The notes beneath the pieces were generated by a model. That model was given only the letters and a program-made list of their open reading frames with translations, ran no database searches and was not told the origin of the DNA. 13,692 bases of DNA from an uncultured Collinsella sp. (lineage in GTDB: Bacteria; Actinomycetota; Coriobacteriia; Coriobacteriales; Coriobacteriaceae): NCBI GenBank assembly GCA_900555225.1, contig USKL01000015.1, forward strand, positions 1-13,692, in the 5' to 3' direction. The position numbers were made by a program, and so were the translations under genes. Position 1 is the stretch's first letter; each line of letters opens with the position of its first letter. Below, in pieces: positions 6,875-12,984 of the stretch.

Positions 6875-6951
6875 TTAACGTACTTGAAACGTTGGCGCAG
6901 GGCAGATCGACACTGGCCAGGCGGTGCCCATTCAAGCGTTCCGCCCATCCC

Positions 6952-8034
6952 CTATCGCACGAAGTACCAGGGGCTTTCCTGCACGGTGGGCTCCAGCGCG
7001 ATGCCGGTGCGCTCGCGGAACAGATCCATGTCCTGCGATTTCTCCGTCCACCACGCGTTGGGCTTAAAGGTCATGCTCTCAACGATATGGCCGACAAAGG
7101 CACTGTTGCGCAGCTTGGAGAAGTCGGTGTTCATAATCAGGATGGACGCGAGCACCAGCACGATGCCCAGGACCTTGATCGCGCCGGCGGGCTCGGCGTA
7201 GATGCCAATACCGACCAGAACGGTCGCCACGGTTTCGAACGAAGCCACGACCGGCACCTTCGACGTCTCGAGATCCATCGAAAGGCCCTGCATATAGAAG
7301 ATGTACGCAAGAGCCGTCGGAATAAAGCCAAAGCCCGCGAACAGCAGAATGAGCTGCGGGGACATTGCCGCGGCCACATCGGACCACGGAGCCGAAAGCA
7401 CTGCCATAAAGCATCCGCCAAAGACAAAGCCCCAAAACGTCACCGCCAGAGGATGCAGCGTCTTGGTGGCCATGCGACTAAACACAGCCAGCAGTGCACC
7501 GCAAAGTCCGGCGATCACGCCCGACACGACGCCCCAAGCCGAGAAATGGAAACCGGACAGGTCGCCGCTCGTCACCGCGAGCACGCAACCCACAATGTTA
7601 AAGACGATGGCGACGAGCTTGTTGGGGGTCACGTCCTCGCGATAAAGCACGCGGCCGAGCATGACGCCAAACACCGGCGAGGTGTAGAGCAGCACCGAGG
7701 CCGTGGACATGCCCACCTCGCCCATGCACTCGTAATAAAGCGTGTTAGCGGTGGCGAGGCCGATAATGCCAAGAAGCGCGCAGGGAACAAGCTCTTTAGG
7801 ACTTGCCTTGAACAGTGCCATGGGACCCGAGGCTTTTCCCTCACGAGCACCTCCCTGGCAACCCATAAATGCCAAGACCGGAGCCATTAAGACAGCACCC
7901 GACAACAGGCGAAGGGCCGCCATGCTCTGAGACGAAACACCCAGGGCCGATATTCCGTTAACAAAGATTCCGATGGTGCCCCACATAAGCGCGGCGATCA
8001 GCACCAGCACATAGCCCAGATTGCTTTTCTTCAA
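6952..8034 (-). CDS. DMT superfamily (EamA) permease, possible amino acid or amine exporter
   Basis: A 360-residue drug/metabolite transporter with two EamA halves and about ten membrane segments. It opens with LGYVLVLIAALMWGTIGIF and has the second-half pattern HPLAVTFWGFVFGG and GFGFIPTALAYIFYMQGL. A hydrophilic tail of about 55 residues after the last segment (NTDFSKLRNS onward, ending ESPWYFVR) is longer than usual. The frame extends to a GTG at 8070, but the predicted transcript starts near 8069 and that GTG has no ribosome site. TTG at 8034 has GAGGAGG five bases upstream and is preferred. Known relatives (RhtA, YddG) export amino acids. The TATAACGWCT-like site in its promoter links it to the PTS operon, so export of the freed amine is a reasonable guess. 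Confidence 0.85.
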   Translation of the reverse strand: MKKSNLGYVLVLIAALMWGTIGIFVNGISALGVSSQSMAALRLLSGAVLMAPVLAFMGCQGGAREGKASGPMALFKASPKELVPCALLGIIGLATANTLYYECMGEVGMSTASVLLYTSPVFGVMLGRVLYREDVTPNKLVAIVFNIVGCVLAVTSGDLSGFHFSAWGVVSGVIAGLCGALLAVFSRMATKTLHPLAVTFWGFVFGGCFMAVLSAPWSDVAAAMSPQLILLFAGFGFIPTALAYIFYMQGLSMDLETSKVPVVASFETVATVLVGIGIYAEPAGAIKVLGIVLVLASILIMNTDFSKLRNSAFVGHIVESMTFKPNAWWTEKSQDMDLFRERTGIALEPTVQESPWYFVR

Positions 8035-8075
8035 CGCAGCCTCCTCGGTATTGTTTCCAATATGTTTCACACTAC

Positions 8076-8101
8076 GTTATAGTCGTTATATACATTTTTC
8101 A
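8076..8101 (-). promoter_or_regulatory. Promoter and putative operator of the DMT gene
   Basis: On the minus strand TATAAC (8081-8076) is a -10 candidate with TCTTGA or TTGAAA 15-17 bases upstream. On the plus strand CGTTATA occurs twice in tandem (8075-8081 and 8084-8090). The AGTCGTTATA at 8081-8090 is a one-mismatch reverse complement of the TATAACGTCT sites before the gntR gene and the PTS operon. The predicted start near 8069 leaves a leader of about 35 bases to the TTG codon at 8034. Confidence 0.55.
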
Positions 8102-8128
8102 AGACACAAATCGCCGAACGGAAAAATG

Positions 8129-8208
8129 ATCCGCTGGGGACGGAGGAAAACGGATCACTGAGGGGCTGGTCTGAGTCAGTGATCCGTTTTCCTCCGTCCC
8201 CAGCGGAT
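8129..8208. repeat. Perfect 33-bp inverted repeat (REPIN-like)
   Basis: Arms 8129-8161 and 8176-8208 are exactly complementary over 33 bases around a 14-nt loop. Each arm is itself a small palindromic unit: GATCCG (8128-8133) and CGGATC (8151-8156) flank a core with GGGGACGGAGG. The structure is therefore two inverted copies of one unit facing each other. It fills the gap between the second SIS gene and the DMT promoter. No open reading frame or transposase is nearby. Confidence 0.88.
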
Positions 8209-8218
8209 TACTTGGCGG

Positions 8219-8281
8219 TTGCGGTGAAATAGTTCCTAAATAGAGGCTTCAAGCCCCCAAACAGGAACTATTCCACCGCAA
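8219..8281. terminator. Long stem-loop after the second SIS gene
   Basis: TTGCGGTGAAATAGTTCCT (8219-8237) pairs with 8263-8281 at 18 of 19 positions. A second short stem (GGCTT/AAGCC) sits inside the 25-nt loop. It begins 37 bases after the stop of the minus-strand SIS gene and could stop or protect that transcript. There is no T-run, so the terminator role is uncertain. It may be another mobile palindrome. Confidence 0.5.
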
Positions 8282-8318
8282 CTTATGAGGACATCGAGCT
8301 GTTAGGCCGCTCTATCCC

Positions 8319-9311
8319 CTAGTAGTCGAGCTTCCACATGTAGCGGCGCGTCATGTAGTCCTTGTGCGTGACGGCAGAGAGCGCGCGCATGTACACATTG
8401 TTGAGGATCGGGGCAAAGATCAGGTGGTTGAAGTACTCGCTCACGCTGTCCTTGATGTCGTTGAGGCCGAGCTCCTTGGCGTCGAGCTGATAGACGCGCT
8501 CGCCACCGTACTGGTTGACGAAGCGGATACCGCGCTCGTCGTTGCAGCGGCTGCGGCCGACGCTGATGAGCTGGAACAGCGAGGTGCGCTTGTCCAGAAT
8601 CTCGAAGGGACCGTGGAAGAAGTCGCAGGTGTTGATGGTGCAGGAATCGATCTGCAGCATCTCCTGCACGTTGCAGATGCTAAAGACGTAGGCGGCACCA
8701 AAGAGCGGGCCCTGGGCCATCACGTTGATGCAGGGCTTGTCGGCGTTTTGCTCGGCCCACTTGGCGGCGAGCGGACGGGTGTACTCGACGGCCTTGCGAT
8801 AGATGGGGTCAACCAGGTCGAAGGCGGCCATAGCGGTCTCATACTCGGCATAGCCCTCGGTCTGCTGCGTAAGCTCCATGGCGATCATGGTCACGACGGC
8901 GGAGTTGGTACGGCCCATGCAAGACTCGTCGACGGCCAGGCTGTCATACTGAATCTTGTAGTCGCAGACCTCGGTGAGGCCGGACTCGTCGACATAGATG
9001 GCGATGGTGCTGGCGCCGTGGTCCTTGGCGGCCTGGGCGGCGACGATGGTCTCCTTGGTGCCGCGCATGGACACGACGACGGCCAGGGTGTTCTCGTTGA
9101 CATAGGCGGGCGTGGCGTGCACGAACTCATTGCTGGTGTAGCTGGAGCTCACGACCTGCGTGGCCTCGTGCTCCATAAAGTACTGGGCAGGATAGTTGCC
9201 GCCGTTGGATCCGCCGGCGCCAATCCACACGACACGCTTGATGCCGCCCTTGTCTGCCTTGTCGGCCAAAACCTGGGAGACGACGTCCTTAACCTGTTCC
9301 TGAGTAGTCAT
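8319..9311 (-). CDS. Second SIS-domain sugar-amine phosphate deglycase-like protein
   Basis: A 330-residue double-SIS protein distantly related to the one at 2985-3968. Shared features are IGAGGSNGGNYPAQYF (30-45), the loop SMRGTKET (81-88), the end RRYMWKLDY, and the catalytic pair Glu217 (VQEMLQ) and His233 (DFFHGPFE), again 16 residues apart. It differs in the phosphosugar loop, one residue shorter and closer to the VSDYGKTEEV I recall for E. coli FrlB, and in having CDFFHGPFE instead of GEYFHGPFE. It may act on a different Amadori or Heyns compound, as GfrE and GfrF divide glucoselysine-6-P and fructoselysine-6-P in Salmonella. The ATG at 9311 has AAAGG ten bases upstream. It is divergent from the second GntR gene and probably under its control. 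Confidence 0.82.
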   Translation of the reverse strand: MTTQEQVKDVVSQVLADKADKGGIKRVVWIGAGGSNGGNYPAQYFMEHEATQVVSSSYTSNEFVHATPAYVNENTLAVVVSMRGTKETIVAAQAAKDHGASTIAIYVDESGLTEVCDYKIQYDSLAVDESCMGRTNSAVVTMIAMELTQQTEGYAEYETAMAAFDLVDPIYRKAVEYTRPLAAKWAEQNADKPCINVMAQGPLFGAAYVFSICNVQEMLQIDSCTINTCDFFHGPFEILDKRTSLFQLISVGRSRCNDERGIRFVNQYGGERVYQLDAKELGLNDIKDSVSEYFNHLIFAPILNNVYMRALSAVTHKDYMTRRYMWKLDY

Positions 9312-9349
9312 CGTGCATCAGCCTTTCTTCTCGTTTGATGCTCTCGATG

Positions 9350-9394
9350 GCATACAAGTTACATACATGTTTTGGTTATGTCGACTAGTTGTAT
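9350..9394. promoter_or_regulatory. Putative operator cluster before the second SIS gene
   Basis: ATACAAGTT (9352-9360) and ATACATGTT (9363-9371) form a direct repeat with 11-bp period, preceded by GC. An inverted copy, ATACAACTA, lies at 9394-9386 and is also preceded by GC on its strand. The cluster lies 40-85 bases upstream of the SIS start codon. It matches the pair at 9489-9510 in front of the second GntR gene. Confidence 0.65.
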
Positions 9395-9488
9395 GCTATA
9401 TTTGTCTTAGAAATTTTACTGATGCTGTTTTTGATAACTAGCTACCAGCGGTTTTGTTGTTGTATTGAATACATGCTTGATTAGACTC

Positions 9489-9510
9489 GCATACAGGTTA
9501 GATACAGGTT
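9489..9510 (+). promoter_or_regulatory. Putative autoregulatory operator of the second GntR gene
   Basis: ATACAGGTT occurs twice exactly (9491-9499 and 9502-9510), 11 bp apart. The 22-base unit starting with GC matches 9350-9371 at 19 of 22 positions. It lies 7-28 bases before the ATG, so it overlaps the only ribosome-site candidate (AGG at 9506-9508) and probably the transcription start. A weak promoter TTGTAT-N16-TAGACT (9460-9487) is possible. A related half, ATACATGCT, lies at 9469-9477. Confidence 0.65.
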
Positions 9511-9516
9511 GATCGC

Positions 9517-10272
9517 ATGAACGCTTCATCTAAAAAGAAACTGAGCCAATACGAGCGCTTGGCGGGTACGCTTCGCGACCGCATCGCCGCCGGCATCTAC
9601 GCACGCGGAGACAAGCTGCCGTCCGAGATGGAGCTCATGGACGAATCGGGGCTGTCGCGCAGCACCGTGCGCCACGCCCTTAAGGTTCTCGTTGATGAGG
9701 GCCTGGTGCGCACCGAGCGCACGGCAGGCCGCTTTGTCACGGAGGATACCGCATTGATCGAACAGCTCCGCGCCGACACAGCCGCGCTCCACGAGAACAA
9801 CCTAGTGTTTTCGAGCTATACCAAGCAGGTCGAAGGTCAGGGCATGAAGCCCACCACGCGCACCGTGGACTCGGGCTTTGCCAAGGCGGCCGGCAGCATA
9901 GCTAAGTTCTTTGACGCCGCCGTGGGCAGCAAGCTCGTCAAACTTGTCCGCCTGCGCTACCTGGACGACGTGCCGCTGTGCCTGGAGACCACCTACCTGC
10001 CGCCAAGCTTCGAGACGCTCATCGATCGCGATATCAACGGTTCGCTCTACGCGACGCTGCGCCAAGAATTCCATCGCGCGCCAGCACAGGGACATAAGAC
10101 CTTTGAGGTGTGCTATGCCTCGCAAAACGAGGCGTTTTTGCTCAACGTCGAGCGCGGGCAGGCGCTGATCCTGATCACCGACTACGTCTACGACACCGAC
10201 GGCCGACCGCTCCATGTCTCTAAGCGCATCCAACGCACCGACCGCGCCAAATACACCGAGCCAATCGGCTAA
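9517..10272 (+). CDS. GntR family transcriptional regulator, HutC/UTRA subfamily (second)
   Basis: A 251-residue protein and the only plus-strand gene in the window. Residues about 10-77 are the winged helix-turn-helix (KLPSEMELMDESGLSR, STVRHALKVLVDEGLVRTER). Residues about 95-245 match the UTRA effector domain, with VRLRYLDDVPLCLETTYLP as a typical strand pattern. It is transcribed away from the second SIS gene. The 205-base gap contains duplicated ATACARGTT sites on both sides, so it probably represses itself and that SIS gene. Its own ribosome site is weak. The effector is unknown; a phosphorylated sugar or sugar-amine fits the family and neighbours. Its stop is immediately followed by repeat copy 3. 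Confidence 0.93.
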   Translation: MNASSKKKLSQYERLAGTLRDRIAAGIYARGDKLPSEMELMDESGLSRSTVRHALKVLVDEGLVRTERTAGRFVTEDTALIEQLRADTAALHENNLVFSSYTKQVEGQGMKPTTRTVDSGFAKAAGSIAKFFDAAVGSKLVKLVRLRYLDDVPLCLETTYLPPSFETLIDRDINGSLYATLRQEFHRAPAQGHKTFEVCYASQNEAFLLNVERGQALILITDYVYDTDGRPLHVSKRIQRTDRAKYTEPIG

Positions 10273-10305
10273 CCTGCCAAAATAAACCTGTCCCTAAATG
10301 GTAGG
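10273..10305 (-). repeat. 33-nt palindromic repeat, copy 3, between convergent genes
   Basis: Read on the minus strand, arms CCTACCATTT and TTTTGGCAGG flank the core AGGGACAGGTTTA. Outer pairing is 7 bp with one wobble. It begins on the base after the stop of the second GntR gene and contains the stop codon and last few codons of the GNAT gene on the other strand. It may serve as a bidirectional 3' hairpin. Confidence 0.75.
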
Positions 10306-10884
10306 TTTGGGGAGGTCGGGGAACCAGGTTGGTTTGGGTTGGTTGGGCGTGCGCTCGGCAAGGACCAACTCCATCCAGCACATGTCGTACCAGCGGCCGA
10401 ACTTTTGGGCGCAGCGGTCAAAGGCGCCCACCAGGCGATACCCCATATGGGCATGGAAGTCCTGGCTGTTGTGCGTCAGGTACTCGTCGTCCTTGTCGTG
10501 CGGCACGGCGATGAGGGCGCACATGTTGGTGATACCCATCGCGATCAGGCATTGCTTGAGCGCGTCATGCAGCTTGCGGCCCAGCCCGCCGTGGCGCACA
10601 TCACGCGCCAGGTAGATCGATGTCTCGACCGACCAGTCGTATGCCTCGCGGCTGTTGAGCGGACTCACATAGGCATAACCTACCGGACGCCCATCCAGCT
10701 CCATCACCAAATACGGATAGCGCTTGAGCGTGCGCTCGATGCGCCCGGCGAACTCCTCAACGCTCGGCACCTCGTATTCGCAGGTAATCGCCGTCTGGCG
10801 CACATACGGCTCATAGATGGCAAGCAACGCCGGCGCATCATCGGGCGTCGCCAGGCGAATCGTCGGCTCGGACATCTCGGTCAT
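10294..10884 (-). CDS. GNAT family N-acetyltransferase, phosphinothricin/YncA-like
   Basis: A 196-residue acetyltransferase. The N-terminal IRLATPDDAPALLAIYEPYV is typical of the Pat/YncA (MnaT) group. RDVRHGGLGRKL (94-105) is the acetyl-CoA pyrophosphate-binding motif. HMGYRLVGAFDRCAQKFGRW followed by YDMCWMEL (146-173) is the usual C-terminal signature. Relatives acetylate methionine sulfone/sulfoximine, phosphinothricin or other small amines; the substrate here is unknown. The ATG at 10884 has GGGGAAGGG just upstream; the in-frame ATG at 10908 lies in the preceding terminator. The final residues (about 180-196, Pro-rich) run into repeat copy 3 and probably lie outside the fold. Confidence 0.88.
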   Translation of the reverse strand: MTEMSEPTIRLATPDDAPALLAIYEPYVRQTAITCEYEVPSVEEFAGRIERTLKRYPYLVMELDGRPVGYAYVSPLNSREAYDWSVETSIYLARDVRHGGLGRKLHDALKQCLIAMGITNMCALIAVPHDKDDEYLTHNSQDFHAHMGYRLVGAFDRCAQKFGRWYDMCWMELVLAERTPNQPKPTWFPDLPKPTI

Positions 10885-10900
10885 ACAACCCTTCCCCCTC

Positions 10901-10943
10901 AAAAACAAAGGCCGCCTTGCGCCAAACCCAGCGCAAGGCGGCC
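10901..10943 (-). terminator. Rho-independent terminator of the threonine aldolase gene
   Basis: GGCCGCCTTGCGC (10910-10922) and GCGCAAGGCGGCC (10931-10943) form a perfect 13-bp stem with an 8-nt loop. On the minus strand TTTGTTTTT (10909-10901) follows. It begins 18 bases after the threonine aldolase stop and separates it from the GNAT gene, whose ribosome site comes just after. Confidence 0.92.
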
Positions 10944-10961
10944 CCTCGTCATTACATCAGG

Positions 10962-11987
10962 CTACAGAACCGCCGCCAACGCGTCGATATCCTCCTGCGT
11001 CGTGGCCCAGCTGGTGCAAAAGCGCACCACCGTGTGGGTCTCGTCGTACTTTTCCCAGTACTCGATCGCCGCATGCTCGCGAATGCGCGCCATGTCCTCG
11101 TTGGGCAGAATCACGAACTGCTGGTTAGTCGGCGTCTCCAAGAAGAACCGGTAGCCGTGCTCGTGCAGCACGCGACGAAGCGCCTGCGCGGTTTCGATCG
11201 CCTGACGGCCAATCTCAAAATACAGGCCATCGGTAAAGAGCGCCTCAAACTGGACGCCCGTCAGGCGGCCCTTGGCCAACAGCGCACCGTGCTGCTTAAT
11301 GCGCGGAATGGGATGCGCCGGAGCGTGTATGCCGCAAAACACCACAGCCTCGCCGCACAGAGCGCCGCACTTGGTGCCGCCGATGTAGAACACGTCGCAC
11401 AGCTGCGCCAGCTCGGGCAGGGTAATGTCGCACTCATCGGCCGCCAGCGCATAGGCCAGGCGGGCACCGTCCACAAACAGCGGAATCTGGCGCTTCTGGC
11501 ACACCGCATGGATCGCCGCGAGCTCGGCCTTGGAGTACAGCGTGCCGTACTCGGTCGATAGGCTCACGTACACGGCGCCTGGGAACACCGTATGCTCGTA
11601 GCTCTCGTTTTCGTAGAACACCTGGATATAGTTCTCGAGGTCCTCGGCGTGCATCTTGCCCTCGTAGCCGGGGATGGTGAGCACCTTGTGGCCGCCAAAC
11701 TCGATGGCGCCCGCCTCGTGGCAGGCGACGTGGCCGGTCTCGGCAGCAACGACGCCCTCGTACGGCGCGAGCAACATGTCGATCACCGTCGCGTTGGCCT
11801 GCGTGCCGCCCACCAGAAAAAACACGTCGGCATCGGGGGCCTGGCAGGCCTCGCGAATAAGTTGCTTGGCGCGCTCGGTATGTGCATCGGTACCGTAGCC
11901 GGGCTGCGGCTCCATGTTGGTATCGACGAGCGCCTGCAGCACCGCCGGGTGTGCGCCGTGGGAATAATCGTTGTTGAACGCGAGCAT
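10962..11987 (-). CDS. ltaE: Low-specificity L-threonine aldolase
   Basis: A 341-residue PLP-dependent fold-type I enzyme, normal for the family. It cleaves L-threonine or L-allo-threonine to glycine and acetaldehyde in the cytoplasm. The N-terminal FNNDYSHGAHPAVL is characteristic. Lys206 in FYIGGTKCGAL is the Schiff-base lysine. DGARLAYAL (173-181) holds the Asp that pairs with the pyridine nitrogen. HVACHEAGAIE (86-96) carries the ring-stacking His. The ATG at 11987 has GAGGA seven bases upstream. It follows the PAP2 gene by 45 bases with no obvious terminator between, and ends at a strong terminator. Serine or beta-hydroxy amino acid side activities are common in the family. Confidence 0.93.
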   Translation of the reverse strand: MLAFNNDYSHGAHPAVLQALVDTNMEPQPGYGTDAHTERAKQLIREACQAPDADVFFLVGGTQANATVIDMLLAPYEGVVAAETGHVACHEAGAIEFGGHKVLTIPGYEGKMHAEDLENYIQVFYENESYEHTVFPGAVYVSLSTEYGTLYSKAELAAIHAVCQKRQIPLFVDGARLAYALAADECDITLPELAQLCDVFYIGGTKCGALCGEAVVFCGIHAPAHPIPRIKQHGALLAKGRLTGVQFEALFTDGLYFEIGRQAIETAQALRRVLHEHGYRFFLETPTNQQFVILPNEDMARIREHAAIEYWEKYDETHTVVRFCTSWATTQEDIDALAAVL

Positions 11988-12032
11988 GGCAATCCTCTCT
12001 TACCGGGTATCGGCCAGATGATTCAAACGGAG

Positions 12033-12896
12033 CTATTGTACGCCGTTGGGATAGGCAATGCGCGCGGCAAGGCACTCAAGCGCCAGCACCAGAGCAAAGC
12101 CGCAGCTCACGTCACTCAAAAAGTGCGCTCCGATCACGATGCGGCCAAGCGCGACGAGCGCCGCGACCACAGCCGCCGTCCAAAAGACCACACGACGGCG
12201 TGACGGCTTTTCCTTAAAGGCCGCCGCGGGAAGCCCGGCGAGCATAAGGCCGATCGCCGCGTGCGCCGTGTGTCCGCTCGCAAACGACTTGAAGCCGTCC
12301 TTGATCACGCCGGCGGCGATATAAGTCCACTTGTCGGGGTTACCGATCACCCACCACGGCTGAAAATCGAGTCCCGGCGTGACCTCGATCACGCGCATGC
12401 GCGGACGCGACCACAGCGGCTTGACGATCACGTTGAGGATGATGGCCTGAGCGATCCACACGGCAAGCACCATCAACGCCCAACGCGTGAGCTCGTCGGG
12501 CTCGGTCGTGCGCGTGAGGCGATAGACGATAAGGTTGGCAGCGATGACCAGCACAAACGTCAGCACCAACTGAGCCGCAATGAGTTTACCGCCAACCCTC
12601 AGGGACGAAACGATCTCGTAGCCGGTCAGGCCAACGTTGACGAGGATGCCGAGCGCGGCAAGCCATTTGCTGCCCCTGGAGTCGGGACGCACCGCGCGCA
12701 CGAGCATAACGCCCGCGATGCTCGCCGTCAGCTCAAACGGCAACTCGCCAGCGGCCTCGATAAAGCGGCCGTACATGCTGCCGATGTTGAACAGCGCGCT
12801 CGAGATCTGATAATCGAAGAAACTGCCCACGCCCAGACAAAGACACAGGACAACCGCGATAGCGGCGGCGTCTTTCTTGTAGATGTACCCGAACAT
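12033..12896 (-). CDS. PAP2 family membrane phosphatase
   Basis: A 287-residue integral membrane protein with the full PAP2 phosphatase signature. Lys159 and Arg164-Pro165 are in KPLWSRPRMR, Ser207-Gly208-His209 in FASGHT, and Arg252, His258 and Asp262 in RIVIGAHFLSDV. His209 and His258 are the expected nucleophile and acid/base. Hydrophobic segments lie around 11-28, 55-68, 76-96, 106-126, 138-158, 212-226, 235-252 and 262-280. Family members hydrolyse undecaprenyl pyrophosphate, phosphatidate or phosphatidylglycerophosphate on the outer face of the membrane; which applies here is not evident. The ATG at 12896 has AAAGGAA upstream. It sits 88 bases after the mfd end. Confidence 0.92.
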   Translation of the reverse strand: MFGYIYKKDAAAIAVVLCLCLGVGSFFDYQISSALFNIGSMYGRFIEAAGELPFELTASIAGVMLVRAVRPDSRGSKWLAALGILVNVGLTGYEIVSSLRVGGKLIAAQLVLTFVLVIAANLIVYRLTRTTEPDELTRWALMVLAVWIAQAIILNVIVKPLWSRPRMRVIEVTPGLDFQPWWVIGNPDKWTYIAAGVIKDGFKSFASGHTAHAAIGLMLAGLPAAAFKEKPSRRRVVFWTAAVVAALVALGRIVIGAHFLSDVSCGFALVLALECLAARIAYPNGVQ

Positions 12897-12932
12897 GCTT
12901 TCCTTTCGATGGGGCTGGAATCAACCTGCGAG

Positions 12933-12972
12933 GTGACGGGGCAAAGAACAACTGGTAGCTCTGCCCCGCCAC
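12933..12972. other. Weak inverted repeat after mfd
   Basis: GTGACGGGGCA (12933-12943) and TGCCCCGCCAC (12962-12972) pair at 10 of 11 positions around an 18-nt loop, 12 bases after the mfd stop. No T-run follows on the minus strand. It may be a 3' end signal for mfd, but the evidence is thin. Confidence 0.35.
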
Positions 12973-12984
12973 GCCCCCTACTTG

